This document shows positions 31,613 through 40,956 of a DNA stretch of 64,000 nucleotides, in pieces (positions within the stretch are counted from its first letter, which is position 1; each line of letters opens with the position of its first letter). Below the pieces are notes generated by a model, which ran no database searches, was not told the DNA's origin, and saw only the letters and a program-made list of their open reading frames with translations. Made by a program: the position numbers and the translations under genes. The stretch comes from Salinimicrobium sediminis. GTDB taxonomy: Bacteria; Bacteroidota; Bacteroidia; Flavobacteriales; Flavobacteriaceae. The stretch lies in contig NZ_OCMF01000001.1 in the NCBI RefSeq assembly GCF_900215295.1, positions 868,001 to 932,000 on the forward strand. Reading direction: 5' to 3'.

Positions 31613-33070
31613 TTAGCTTTTCACTTTTGTCTTCTCTCGAAAGGATCGAAAGCCTTCTTCCACTCCTTTTTCCTCCAGCTCTTTGATCGCCACTTTGATC
31701 TGTTCTTTTAACTCCGGAACAATCGTAAGGTCTTGCCCCCAGTAATCTTCTTTTTTAAGCACCTCTTGGGTCAATTCCTCCAGATCATCTTTCTTCCAAA
31801 CCCTGCTAAAGAAATCCTTTATCTGTTGATCATCCTGAACAGGCAGCGTTTCTCCTTTCCACTCGCCTTTGTAGAACCTTATCAAACAGGCAAAGGCAAA
31901 AGTGAGTCGCACCGGCAAAGTAGATTTCCTCTTCTGATATTCAAGCAGACTGGGCAACACCCTCACTTTAAACTTTGAAATTGAGTTAAGGGCGATACTT
32001 GCCAGTTGATGTTTAATAAAAGGATTTCTGAAACGGTCAAGTACTTCTGAAGCAAAGGAATTTAGTTCTTCTTCCGCAAGATCGAGTGTCGGATTTATCT
32101 CCTCAAAAATGGCATTTTTGACGAACTTTCCGGTGAATTCATCATCAACCGTCTCTTTTACAGTCTCCTTTCCGCTGAGAATTGCGAATGGCACCATCGT
32201 GGTGTGAGCACCGTTTAAAATTCTAACTTTGCGTGTGCGGTACGGCTGAATATCCTTCACAATAAGCACATTCTCATCTATTTTATCAAAGGGGATTTTT
32301 GATTTAAAAGCTTCCCCTCCTTCGATCACCCACAGTAGAAATACTTCGGCTGTGACAATAAGCTTGTCCTCAAATTCCAGCTGACTTTGATATTCTTCTA
32401 TTTCGGCTCTTGGATAACCGGGAACAATTCTGTCGACAAGAGTATTGTGAAAAGTATTGTGCTGCTCTATCCAGTTTTTAAAATTACCATCCAGTTTCCA
32501 AAGCTCCACATACTCCAAGATGATCTCTTTAAGATTGTCTGCATTGTAGTTGATAAGCTCGCAAGGAACTATAGTCAATCCTTTATCGGCAGCTCCGTTG
32601 AAATGCTGATATCTCTTATAAAGAAGGGCTGTCACCTTCGCCGGAAAACTATTGTGAGGAACATTTTCAAGCGCATCAGATCCATTAAAAGCAATACCTG
32701 CTTCCGTGGTGTTGGAAATGAGAAATTGCAGTTCTTCTTCAGTAGCCAGGTCCAGATAAGCTGAATAGTCCTGATAAGGATTCAAAGATCTCTGAATACA
32801 GCTGATCGTCCTCTTCTCCTGAATTTCCTTTCCGCCCTTAACACCTCTCATAAACAGGTTGTAAAGCCCATCCTGCTCATTGAGCATTTCCACGAGGCCG
32901 GCATCAATAGGTTGCACAACGGCAACCCCGGCATTAAAATCTGCTTCTTTATTTAATTTATCGATAAGATAGTCAACGAATGCCCGCAAGAAATTCCCTT
33001 CTCCAAACTGAACAACTTTTATTGGAAGGTCTGAAGTAATTCCTGCGGTTTTTCTATTTAATCTTTCCAT
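31613..33070 (-). CDS. uxaB: Tagaturonate reductase UxaB
   Basis: The 485-residue polyol/uronate dehydrogenase starts with the nucleotide-binding stretch IKVVQFGEGNFLRAFVDYLIDKLN and shows the family's ILNGAHTTMVPFAIL lysine-less substrate motif and a C-terminal helical domain. Within this operon, next to uxaA, it reduces D-tagaturonate to D-altronate. Its length fits UxaB. Spacing of 24 bp to the TRAP permease gene and 5 bp to uxaA places uptake and the first catabolic steps in one transcript. Confidence 0.93.
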   Translation of the reverse strand: MERLNRKTAGITSDLPIKVVQFGEGNFLRAFVDYLIDKLNKEADFNAGVAVVQPIDAGLVEMLNEQDGLYNLFMRGVKGGKEIQEKRTISCIQRSLNPYQDYSAYLDLATEEELQFLISNTTEAGIAFNGSDALENVPHNSFPAKVTALLYKRYQHFNGAADKGLTIVPCELINYNADNLKEIILEYVELWKLDGNFKNWIEQHNTFHNTLVDRIVPGYPRAEIEEYQSQLEFEDKLIVTAEVFLLWVIEGGEAFKSKIPFDKIDENVLIVKDIQPYRTRKVRILNGAHTTMVPFAILSGKETVKETVDDEFTGKFVKNAIFEEINPTLDLAEEELNSFASEVLDRFRNPFIKHQLASIALNSISKFKVRVLPSLLEYQKRKSTLPVRLTFAFACLIRFYKGEWKGETLPVQDDQQIKDFFSRVWKKDDLEELTQEVLKKEDYWGQDLTIVPELKEQIKVAIKELEEKGVEEGFRSFREKTKVKS

Positions 33071-33094
33071 ACTATTTTTCTTAGTCTTAAAATT

Positions 33095-34384
33095 CTATTC
33101 AAACAACTTCGGCAGCCACAGGGAGATCTCGGGTATGAATGTCACCAGCAACAATACAATGAACATGGCGACGTACAGGGGCATCAAAGGTTTTATCACT
33201 TTCTGAATACTAGTTTTTGCAACACTCACTCCTATGAACAACACAGAGCCCACCGGCGGAGTACAAAGTCCGACGCAGAGGTTCATTACCATCATAATTC
33301 CAAAATGAACCGGATCCACTCCAAGTGCTGTCACCACGGGTAAAAAGATTGGCGTAAAGATCAAAACCGCAGGAGTCATATCCATAAAAGTTCCCACAAA
33401 CAGCAGCAGGAGATTTATGATAAGAAGAATAACGAAAATATTATCACTCAAACTCAGCAAGGCATCACTTACGGCCTGCGGAATGTTCTCATAAGACATT
33501 ACCCAGGACATACTCATGGATGTAGCAATAAGCAGCATCACTATGGCTGTGGTTCCCACCGAACTCAGGAAGACCCCATGAAGATCACTCACTTTTAGTT
33601 CCCGGTTTATAAAGGACAGAATGAGACAGTACAGAACCGCAATTCCCGAAGCCTCGGTGGCTGTAAAGATTCCCGAGACAATACCACCAATGACCACGAC
33701 CAACAGCAGTAAACTGGGAAGGGCATGTAAGAAGGTAACAGCAATGTTCTTTAGGTTGGCAGGTTCCCCGGCAGGATATTTCTTCTTTTTGATCCAGATC
33801 GCTGCCACAAGCATAAGAGCAAGCCCCATCAAGATCCCCGGAAGATATCCCGCAAGGAAGAGAGAAGCAATAGAGACTCCGCCACTGGCGAGGGAGTAAA
33901 CAATGAGGACATTAGACGGCGGGATTATCAGACCTGTTGTAGACGAGGTAATATTCACTGCCGCTCCAAATTGTTTGGAATATCCTTCCTTTTCCATTGC
34001 CGGACCCAGAATCCCGCCCATAGCCGAAGTCGCTGCCACTGCAGATCCCGCTATAGCCCCAAACAACATTGCGGCAACTACGTTAACATAGATCAATCCT
34101 CCCGGCAGTGCGCCCATGAGCGCTTTGGCAAAGGCAATGAGCCGGTTGGCAATCCCTCCCTGATTCATTATTTGACCTGCCAAAATAAACAGGGGAATGG
34201 CTAAGAGTGAAAAACTATCCAGGCCTGTGGCCATACGTTGCGCTACTGTTGTAAAAGAAGCAAGCGTGTCAATTGATGCCAGTATTGTGAGTACACATGA
34301 GATCCCTATTGACCAGGCAACAGGAACTCCTATCGCCAGCAGGATCACAAAGGACAGCACCAATATTAAAACCTCTGACATCAT
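33095..34384 (-). CDS. TRAP transporter large membrane subunit (DctM type)
   Basis: The 429-residue protein has about twelve to thirteen membrane helices with typical DctM motifs (IPLFILAGQIMNQGG, AAMLFGAIAGSAVAATSA, INLLLLFVGTFMDMTPA, GLCTPPVGSVLF). It forms the sodium-driven translocation channel of a TRAP transporter, here most likely for galacturonate or related uronates given uxaB/uxaA downstream. It overlaps the small permease gene by 4 bp. Confidence 0.93.
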   Translation of the reverse strand: MMSEVLILVLSFVILLAIGVPVAWSIGISCVLTILASIDTLASFTTVAQRMATGLDSFSLLAIPLFILAGQIMNQGGIANRLIAFAKALMGALPGGLIYVNVVAAMLFGAIAGSAVAATSAMGGILGPAMEKEGYSKQFGAAVNITSSTTGLIIPPSNVLIVYSLASGGVSIASLFLAGYLPGILMGLALMLVAAIWIKKKKYPAGEPANLKNIAVTFLHALPSLLLLVVVIGGIVSGIFTATEASGIAVLYCLILSFINRELKVSDLHGVFLSSVGTTAIVMLLIATSMSMSWVMSYENIPQAVSDALLSLSDNIFVILLIINLLLLFVGTFMDMTPAVLIFTPIFLPVVTALGVDPVHFGIMMVMNLCVGLCTPPVGSVLFIGVSVAKTSIQKVIKPLMPLYVAMFIVLLLVTFIPEISLWLPKLFE

Positions 34385-34848
34385 ACTAAATACGTTTTTG
34401 AATGAATGATTTCGTGTACTTTATAATATATCACCAATAAACCGCTCACCGGGACTATGCTGTAGATCCATGAGAGAGGTACTCCCAAAGCTGCTGAAGA
34501 CTGACCAAGCAAATCGTTTACATATACCAGGTTGCCACCTCCAATGACCAACACCGTTAAACTGAACAGAATGATAAGAACATTAATAAAGATGCGCAGT
34601 CTTATCCTGTTGGCAGAATTTAATTTAGGAGGTAAAATATCTATTGACAGGTGCGTTTGTTGCCCCGAAGCATAAGCCGCCCCTAATATCCCTATCCAGA
34701 TAAAAAGGAATCTCGCCAGCTCTTCGGTAAAGGAGCTGGGGGAATTCAAAACGTACCTTGAAAAGATCTGCCACAGGACAGATAACACCATTAGAGTGAG
34801 GAGTACCACCAGGAAGTTTCCTAAGATCTTGTCTATTTTTCTTCTCAT
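34381..34848 (-). CDS. TRAP transporter small membrane subunit (DctQ type)
   Basis: The 155-residue protein has four membrane helices and the DctQ sequence RYVLNSPSSFTEELARFLFIWIG. It supports the large permease in the inner membrane. It is joined to dctM by a 4-bp overlap and lies 2 bp from the substrate-binding protein gene, the standard PQM gene order. Confidence 0.92.
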   Translation of the reverse strand: MRRKIDKILGNFLVVLLTLMVLSVLWQIFSRYVLNSPSSFTEELARFLFIWIGILGAAYASGQQTHLSIDILPPKLNSANRIRLRIFINVLIILFSLTVLVIGGGNLVYVNDLLGQSSAALGVPLSWIYSIVPVSGLLVIYYKVHEIIHSKTYLV

Positions 34849-34850
34849 AA

Positions 34851-35840
34851 TTATTTGATTTCCTGGATCTCCTCGATTAATTTTTTCATCTCAGGATCTT
34901 GAGAAAATTCCTCATACATAGGCTCTACCTTTTGCCGAAAAAGCTCTTTTTCAGGATAAATCACTTGCACCCCGGCCTTTTGGATCTCCTCCATGGCTTC
35001 CAGTTCTGCTGCTCTCCAGATCGTTTTTTGATACTCTGAGGATTCCATAGCAGCTTCTTTTAACCATTTTTGCTGTTGCGGGGAAAGGTCATTCCATATA
35101 AGGGTACTTATCAATAATTCATCGGGAAGTGCAGTATGTTCATCTACAACAAAGTATTTACACACTTCATAATGACGGGAAAGATAGAAGCTGGGCAAAT
35201 TATTTTCGGCCCCGTCAACGATTCCCTGCTGCAGGGCTGTATACAGTTCTCCCCAGGCAATGGGTGTAGGGGACCCGCCCAGGTGCTTCACCATATTAAT
35301 GGCAGTATTACTTTCCATAACCCGCAGTTTCAAACCTTTCAGGTCTTCAGGTTTCTCTACCGGTACCTTACTGTAAAAGCTGCGGCTTCCTGCATCGTAA
35401 AAAGTGAGGCCTTTTAACCTTTTGTCAATACTCTTATTCAGGAATTCTTCTCCTATTTCACCTTCCAGAACTGCAAAGCGATGTTCCCTGTCCCTGAAAA
35501 GGAATGGCAGTCCAAAAAGTTGCAGACTGGGAACAAAGTTTTCAAGAACTCCGGTGGAGACCTTTGTCATTCCTAAACTTCCTATTTGAAGTAGTTCAAG
35601 GGTTTCCCTTTCTGATCCTAATTGCTGGTTTGGGTAAATATCAATGGTCATTGTCCCTCCCGATTTCTCGTACAGACGCTCGGACATATAGACCATTGCT
35701 TTATGTACAGGGTGAGAGGTATCAAGGCCATGGCCCAGTTTGATTTTTTTTACTTTGTTTTGTTCATCACAACCCGCTACCGCAAATAGCAGCACAAGGA
35801 TAAATACAAAATATGTTTTATTTTTTAAGATCTTCATCAT
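34851..35840 (-). CDS. TRAP transporter substrate-binding lipoprotein (DctP type)
   Basis: The 329-residue protein has a lipoprotein signal (FAVAGCDE, cysteine near residue 24) and the DctP fold: KIKLGHGLDTSHPVHKA at the start, PNQQLGSERETLELLQIG, and LKGLKLRVMES, where the arginine binds the substrate carboxylate. The residues before and after, with GGSPTPIAWGELYTALQQGIVDGAENN, are diagnostic of the family. Being a lipoprotein, it stays bound to a membrane instead of floating free in the periplasm. The operon points to galacturonate, glucuronate or a keto-deoxyuronate as substrate. Confidence 0.92.
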   Translation of the reverse strand: MMKILKNKTYFVFILVLLFAVAGCDEQNKVKKIKLGHGLDTSHPVHKAMVYMSERLYEKSGGTMTIDIYPNQQLGSERETLELLQIGSLGMTKVSTGVLENFVPSLQLFGLPFLFRDREHRFAVLEGEIGEEFLNKSIDKRLKGLTFYDAGSRSFYSKVPVEKPEDLKGLKLRVMESNTAINMVKHLGGSPTPIAWGELYTALQQGIVDGAENNLPSFYLSRHYEVCKYFVVDEHTALPDELLISTLIWNDLSPQQQKWLKEAAMESSEYQKTIWRAAELEAMEEIQKAGVQVIYPEKELFRQKVEPMYEEFSQDPEMKKLIEEIQEIK

Positions 35841-35897
35841 CTATTATTGATAATCTAATAATACCCTCCAGCCTTCAGACTTCCTGCCGATAAGACA

Positions 35898-36923
35898 TTA
35901 TCTTTTAATTCTTCCATCAGTTTTTCCATTCGCCACTTCCAGGACTTCCTCTACACTAACAAGGTTTACATCTCCTACATGTGTATGTTTTAAAGCACAG
36001 GCTGCATTGGCAAAATCTAATGCTTCCTGATCTTCAAAATGCTGTAAACCATATAAAAGTCCGGCCGCAAAAGCATCGCCGGTCCCAATGCGATCCACAA
36101 CATTTGTGATCTCCAGTTCGCTGGTGGTAAGATATTCCTTACCGGTCCACGCTCTTCCATAAATTTTCTGCCAGGAGGCATTTACACTTGTCCTCACCTT
36201 ATCAAAGACCTTTGTGACTGACGGGTACTCAGCTATCAGAGCTTTTGCGGCAGCAATGAAACCTTCCTCATCAGAGGAATATTCAGAATCCAGGATCTCA
36301 TTGATCTCGCTAACTCCACCAATGAAAATATTGGAAAGAGAAATTAGCTCTTTCAGGACTTCTTTACTGTTTCTCCCATATTTCCACAAGTTGCTTCTAT
36401 AAGCAGGGTCGGAGGTTACAAGCACTCCTTTTTGGGAAGCCATTTCGAGACCTGCCTTAAGGGTCTGGTAGGCTCCTTCTGATATAGCAGGCGAAATTCC
36501 ACTCCAATGTAAAAATGCAGACTTACTGAGAATGGCTTCCCAGTCTACCTGCTCCGGACTTATATTAGCGAAGGAACTATTACGCCGGTTATAAGCCACC
36601 TGGCTTGACCGCATTGAAGAACCTACTTCCAGAAAATACAGACCTAAAGGAAAGTCCACCTTGTTAACCGCAGAGATTCCTATTCCATACTTCCTCAAAG
36701 TCGAAATTGCAGCTTCACCAACAATGTCATTGGAGACATTGGTAACATGCTGTACTTCTACTCCCAGGTGAGCCAGGGAGGCAGCAACGTTCATTTCGGT
36801 GCCTCCAAAGAAAAAGTCCAGATGATTAGCCTGCAGGAGCTTGCGGTTATCTGATGGCGATAGACGCATCAAAACCTCACCAAAGGTGACGGTTTTTCTC
36901 TTTTCTGAAGCTTCTTCCTGCAT
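35898..36923 (-). CDS. kdgK2: 2-keto-3-deoxygluconate kinase, second copy (PfkB family)
   Basis: The PfkB-type sugar kinase has the N-terminal KTVTFGEVLMRLSP, the GGTEMNVAASLAHLGV motif and the C-terminal catalytic DRIGTGDAFAAGLLYG with the conserved aspartate. It phosphorylates KDG to KDPG. I start at the ATG at 36923 (MQEEASEKRKT), because an in-frame ATG at 36956 would lie inside a terminator hairpin and add eleven hydrophobic residues. A close paralog lies at 37658-38698. This copy leads the TRAP-uxaBA gene group, so it may serve imported saturated galacturonate. Confidence 0.87.
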   Translation of the reverse strand: MQEEASEKRKTVTFGEVLMRLSPSDNRKLLQANHLDFFFGGTEMNVAASLAHLGVEVQHVTNVSNDIVGEAAISTLRKYGIGISAVNKVDFPLGLYFLEVGSSMRSSQVAYNRRNSSFANISPEQVDWEAILSKSAFLHWSGISPAISEGAYQTLKAGLEMASQKGVLVTSDPAYRSNLWKYGRNSKEVLKELISLSNIFIGGVSEINEILDSEYSSDEEGFIAAAKALIAEYPSVTKVFDKVRTSVNASWQKIYGRAWTGKEYLTTSELEITNVVDRIGTGDAFAAGLLYGLQHFEDQEALDFANAACALKHTHVGDVNLVSVEEVLEVANGKTDGRIKR

Positions 36924-36936
36924 GTAACACATATAA

Positions 36937-36966
36937 AAAACTACAGGCAAAAGCACCTGTAGTTTT
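36937..36966 (-). terminator. Intrinsic terminator or attenuator between kdgA and the second kdgK
   Basis: AAAACTACAGG and CCTGTAGTTTT form an 11-bp stem with an 8-nt loop; on the minus strand it runs straight into TTTTTTATATG, a classical intrinsic terminator. It ends the kduI-kduD-uxaC-kdgK-kdgA unit, only 13 bp before the next start codon, and no good promoter lies between, so partial read-through is probable. Confidence 0.75.
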
Positions 36967-36977
36967 CTGTTCTTAAT

Positions 36978-37646
36978 CTATTTTCTGAGCCTTTTAATAA
37001 GGTCCAATGTCTCTCTTACTGTTTTTTCAAGCCCTGCATAATCTTTGTTGGCAATAACCTCCTTGGAAATAAGGTTAGATCCCATTCCCACGCAGGTTAC
37101 ACCGGCGTCAAACCAGCCTTTCAAGTTGTCTTCTGTAGGAGAAACTCCTCCTGTAGGCATAATACTGGTCCAGGGTTGAGGTCCTTTTATTCCTTTTACA
37201 AAGCCGGGACCATAGGTCCCACCAGGAAAAAGTTTTACTATTTCGCAACCCAGTTCCTCGGCACGGGCAATTTCGGTAAGAGAACCACAACCGGGAGACC
37301 ATAATACTTTACGCCGGTTACAAACCACCGCTATATCTTCTCTCAGAACCGGAGTAACGATAAAGTTCGCTCCCAACTGCATGTAGAGAGATGCAGCGGC
37401 CGCATCGGTTACAGATCCTACTCCCATGATCATTCCCGGAAGTTCCTTTGTTGCGTATTTGTTAAGTTCTCCAAAAACTTCAAAAGCGAAATCTCCACGG
37501 CTGGTGAATTCCAATAGCCGTCCACCACCATCATAACAGGCTTTAAGTAATTTTTTCCCCAGTTCAACATCAGAATGAAAAAACAAGGGAACCATCCCTT
37601 GCTCTTTCATTACCGATGCTACTTCTATTCTTGAATATTGAGCCAT
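36978..37646 (-). CDS. kdgA: KDPG aldolase KdgA
   Basis: The 222-residue protein is of usual length for the class I aldolase and contains the family signatures GGRLLEFTSRGDF, MGVGSVTDAAAASLYM, FIVTPVL, WSPGCGSLTEI, VKLFPGG (the Schiff-base lysine) and PTGGVSP. The usual FVSP before the glutamate region reads FIVTP. It splits 2-keto-3-deoxy-6-phosphogluconate into pyruvate and glyceraldehyde-3-phosphate, the exit of all three uronate routes in this locus. It lies 11 bp after the first kdgK. Confidence 0.94.
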   Translation of the reverse strand: MAQYSRIEVASVMKEQGMVPLFFHSDVELGKKLLKACYDGGGRLLEFTSRGDFAFEVFGELNKYATKELPGMIMGVGSVTDAAAASLYMQLGANFIVTPVLREDIAVVCNRRKVLWSPGCGSLTEIARAEELGCEIVKLFPGGTYGPGFVKGIKGPQPWTSIMPTGGVSPTEDNLKGWFDAGVTCVGMGSNLISKEVIANKDYAGLEKTVRETLDLIKRLRK

Positions 37647-37657
37647 AGCTTTATATT

Positions 37658-38698
37658 TTATCGGGCCACACGGCCAGAGGCATCACCGCCCATTAATTTT
37701 TTAACCTCATCTATAGTCACCAGGTTCGCATCACCTTTGATGGTGTGTTTTAATGCAGATGCAGCTACGGCAAAGTTCAGTGCGTTTTGATCATCTTCAG
37801 GATATTTTAAAAGTCCGTAGATCAATCCGGCCATGAAGGAATCTCCTCCTCCAACTCTATCCACAATGTGGGTGATGTTGTATTCAGGAGATTTGAACAT
37901 GGTTTCTCCATCGTAAAGCACTCCCGCCCAGGTATTGTGGGAAGCAGAAAGTGATCCTCTTAGCGTGGTAATCACCTTCTTGGCATTTGGGAACTTCTCC
38001 ATCATTTGCTGACAAACAGAAAGGAATGCTTCAGCTTTTACGTGTTCTCCCTGGGTTGTAATATCAAGTCCTTCAGGCTTGATTCCGAAGTGCTTTTCTG
38101 CATCTTCTTCATTTCCAAGAATGATATCACAGTACGAAGTCAATTCGGTCATGATCGCTTCCGGCTCTACTCCGTATTTCCAAAGCTTCGCGCGGTAGTT
38201 AAGATCTGTAGAAATGGTTATACCTTTTGCACTTGCAGCCTTAACAGCTTCAAGGCAGGCATCGGCTGCTCCCTGGGAAATAGCGGGCGTTATCCCCGTC
38301 CAATGGAACCATCCTGCGCCGTCAAAAACCTCATCCCAATCTACCATTCCTTTTTCTATCTCAGACATGGCGGAATGTGCCCGGTCATAAACCACTTTAC
38401 TACCACGGCTAACAGCACCGGTCTCTAAAAAGTAAATTCCGAGGCGGTCTCCTCCAAAGATGATCTTATCTGTCCCCACGTTTCTCTTGCGCATTTCCAT
38501 CAGGGCACATTCCCCGATGTCGTTTTTAGGTAAGCGGGTAACGAAATCTACCGGCACCCCATAATTAGCCAGAGACACCGCCACATTAGATTCTCCTCCT
38601 CCATATACTACATCAAAACTGTTCGCCTGAGAAAACCGAAGATGTTCCTGCGGCGCCAGACGTAACATTATTTCACCAAAAGTCACTACTTTTTTCAT
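37658..38698 (-). CDS. kdgK: 2-keto-3-deoxygluconate kinase, first copy (PfkB family)
   Basis: The 346-residue PfkB-family kinase begins MKKVVTFGEIMLRLAP, with YGGGESNVAVSLANYGV and the C-terminal HIVDRVGGGDSFMAGLIYG catalytic motif. It makes KDPG from KDG. It is placed between uxaC and kdgA in the operon headed by kduI, so it serves the KduI/KduD branch and the isomerase branch together. It is clearly paralogous to the copy at 35898-36923, sharing the HSGISPAISEGA-like segment (here HWTGITPAISQGA). Confidence 0.93.
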   Translation of the reverse strand: MKKVVTFGEIMLRLAPQEHLRFSQANSFDVVYGGGESNVAVSLANYGVPVDFVTRLPKNDIGECALMEMRKRNVGTDKIIFGGDRLGIYFLETGAVSRGSKVVYDRAHSAMSEIEKGMVDWDEVFDGAGWFHWTGITPAISQGAADACLEAVKAASAKGITISTDLNYRAKLWKYGVEPEAIMTELTSYCDIILGNEEDAEKHFGIKPEGLDITTQGEHVKAEAFLSVCQQMMEKFPNAKKVITTLRGSLSASHNTWAGVLYDGETMFKSPEYNITHIVDRVGGGDSFMAGLIYGLLKYPEDDQNALNFAVAASALKHTIKGDANLVTIDEVKKLMGGDASGRVAR

Positions 38699-38759
38699 AA
38701 TCTGTGTTTAGTTAAATCAATATTTCAGCTTTAAAATCCTCATATAGATCTAAGCTGCT

Positions 38760-40181
38760 TTAAAAGTTAAAATATTCCTTTGCGTTTTTGTAGCTGATAT
38801 TCGCTACTGTTTTGCCAACAAGCTCCATATCATCTGGTAATTCTCCTTTTGCCATCTCTTCCCCAAACAAATTACATAAAACTCTGCGGAAGTACTCGTG
38901 ACGCGGAAAAGACAGAAAGCTTCTGGAGTCGGTCAACATCCCAATGAAAACACTTACCAGCCCCATGTTTGAAAGGGCATCAAGTTGATCTATGATTCCC
39001 TGCTTTTGATCAAGGAACCACCAGCCCGATCCAAACTGTACTTTTCCTTTTATGCTTCCGTCATTAAAATTACCTATCATACTGGCAAAAACAGCATTAT
39101 CGGCAGGATTTAGGTTGTACAGAATTGTTTTGGTGAGCTTGTTCTTACCATCAAGGTGGTTGAGGTATTCAGATATTTTCTCGGCCTGGGGATAATCTCC
39201 AATAGAATCCCATCCGGTATCAGGACCCAACTTCTCAAGCATACGCTTATTGTTGTTCCTTAGAGCGCCAAGGTGAAATTGCTGCACCCATCCAAACTCA
39301 TGGTAGGTCTCGCTTAGGAACAACAGAATTGAGGTCGTGAATTTCCTTACCTCCAATTCAGAAATTTCTTCTCCCTTTCTCTTTTTTGAGAAGATAGATT
39401 CTATTTCGGCTTCAGTAAACTCTTCAAAGGAAATTGAATTCAGTCCATGATCACACAATCTGCAGCCATTCTCGTGGAAAAATTCGACCCTCTTTCGCAA
39501 CGCATTCTGAAGGTCCTTATAAGAATTAATCGATGCTCCCGCAACTTCTGCAAGTCGATCCACATAGGAATTAAAGGAAGGAGAATCTATAAGAACAGCT
39601 TTATCTGGACGAAATGCGGTGCTCACTTTAATTTCGAAGTCACTTTCTGCCAATTGCCTGTGGTATTCCAAGGTATCGAGGGGATCTTCGGTAGTACAAA
39701 GCGCTTCCACTCCCATTTTTTTCAGAAGTCCGCGACAGGAATATTCCGGTTGTCTTAGTTTTTCGTTGACAGCATCATAGATCCTTTCGGCTGATTCTTC
39801 ATTCAGGAGTTCATCAATTCCGAAGTATCGCTGAAGCTCCAGGTGGGTCCAGTGGTACAGCGGATTACGAAGGGTATGAGGCACCGTTTTGGCCCAAGCC
39901 AGGAATTTCTCCCTGTCTGAAGCGTCACCTGTAATATATTTTTCATCGACGCCCATGGTTCGCATTGCACGCCATTTGTAGTGGTCGCCGGCGATCCATA
40001 CCTGAGTAATATTATCGAACTGCCTGTCTTCTGCGATCTCTTTGGGAGAAAGGTGGTTGTGGTAATCAATGATAGGCTGCTCTTTGGCAAAGTTGTTATA
40101 CAGATCTTTCGCCTGTTGGCTGTAAAGCAAAAAATCGTCTGTAATAAATTTTTTGGATTTCATTTTTAACTGTTTATTCAA
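38760..40181 (-). CDS. uxaC: Uronate isomerase UxaC
   Basis: The 473-residue enzyme of the amidohydrolase superfamily has the metal-binding HxH in IIDYHNHLSP near residue 40, the CTTEDPLDTL motif and QFHLGALRNNN, all typical of UxaC. It isomerises D-galacturonate to D-tagaturonate and D-glucuronate to D-fructuronate. An ATG six codons after the chosen start is also possible. It belongs to the kduI operon, spaced 11 bp from kduD. Confidence 0.95.
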   Translation of the reverse strand: MNKQLKMKSKKFITDDFLLYSQQAKDLYNNFAKEQPIIDYHNHLSPKEIAEDRQFDNITQVWIAGDHYKWRAMRTMGVDEKYITGDASDREKFLAWAKTVPHTLRNPLYHWTHLELQRYFGIDELLNEESAERIYDAVNEKLRQPEYSCRGLLKKMGVEALCTTEDPLDTLEYHRQLAESDFEIKVSTAFRPDKAVLIDSPSFNSYVDRLAEVAGASINSYKDLQNALRKRVEFFHENGCRLCDHGLNSISFEEFTEAEIESIFSKKRKGEEISELEVRKFTTSILLFLSETYHEFGWVQQFHLGALRNNNKRMLEKLGPDTGWDSIGDYPQAEKISEYLNHLDGKNKLTKTILYNLNPADNAVFASMIGNFNDGSIKGKVQFGSGWWFLDQKQGIIDQLDALSNMGLVSVFIGMLTDSRSFLSFPRHEYFRRVLCNLFGEEMAKGELPDDMELVGKTVANISYKNAKEYFNF

Positions 40182-40192
40182 AATTTATGGAG

Positions 40193-40954
40193 TTAGCGGC
40201 CCATCCAGCCACCATCTACCAAAACAATGGAGCCGTTCATGTAATCACTTGCTTTGGAAGCAAGGAAGACAACAGGCCCTTTAAAATCTTCGGGTTCTCC
40301 CCATCTACCTGCAGGAATTCTCGCAAGGATAGAAGTGCTCCTATCCTCATCTTCCCGCAAGGCTGCTGTATTATCTGTAGCTATATAGCCGGGAGCAATG
40401 GCATTGATCTGCACCCCTTTTGAAGCCCACTCATTGGAGAAGGCTTTTACAAGTTGCCCCACGGCACCTTTAGAAGCTGCGTATCCGGGAACTGTGATTC
40501 CACCCTGGAAAGTGAGAAGGGAGGCTGTAAAAATAATTTTCCCACTTCCTCTCCTGATCATTTCTTTCCCGATCTCCCGGGTCAAAATGAACTGAGAATT
40601 CTGATTCACCTCGATCACCTTATCCCAATATTCATCGGGATGTTCGGCGGCAGGTTTTCTCATGATGGTTCCGGCGTTATTCACGAGGATATCAATGATC
40701 GAATTATCAGATTTAACTTTTTCAATAAAGGCGTATAGGCTCTTCCTGTCTGAAAAATCACATTGATAGGCTGAGAATTTTCTTCCGGCAGCTTTCACTG
40801 CTTTTTCAATTTCTGAACCTTCTGCCTTTAAGCTTGTAGAAACACCGATGATGTCTGCGCCCGCTTCTGCAAGACCCTGGGCCATGGCGAAGCCAATTCC
40901 GCGGTTACATCCTGTAACCAAAGCTGTTTTTCCGGTTAGATCAAATAACTTCAT
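40193..40954 (-). CDS. kduD: 2-deoxy-D-gluconate 3-dehydrogenase KduD (SDR family)
   Basis: The 253-residue short-chain dehydrogenase has LTGKTALVTGCNRGIGFAMA, the NNAGT segment, FTASLLTFQGG with the catalytic serine, GYAASKGAVGQL with tyrosine and lysine, and a closing YMNGSIVLVDGGWMGR typical of KduD. It reduces 2,5-diketo-3-deoxygluconate, the KduI product, to KDG. Immediate 2-bp spacing from kduI confirms the assignment. Confidence 0.94.
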   Translation of the reverse strand: MKLFDLTGKTALVTGCNRGIGFAMAQGLAEAGADIIGVSTSLKAEGSEIEKAVKAAGRKFSAYQCDFSDRKSLYAFIEKVKSDNSIIDILVNNAGTIMRKPAAEHPDEYWDKVIEVNQNSQFILTREIGKEMIRRGSGKIIFTASLLTFQGGITVPGYAASKGAVGQLVKAFSNEWASKGVQINAIAPGYIATDNTAALREDEDRSTSILARIPAGRWGEPEDFKGPVVFLASKASDYMNGSIVLVDGGWMGR

Positions 40955-40956
40955 AA

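Noticed and set aside
36924-36956. N-terminal extension of the second KDG kinase
   Set aside because: The start would be within a terminator hairpin and the added residues are hydrophobic and unlike kinase N-termini.
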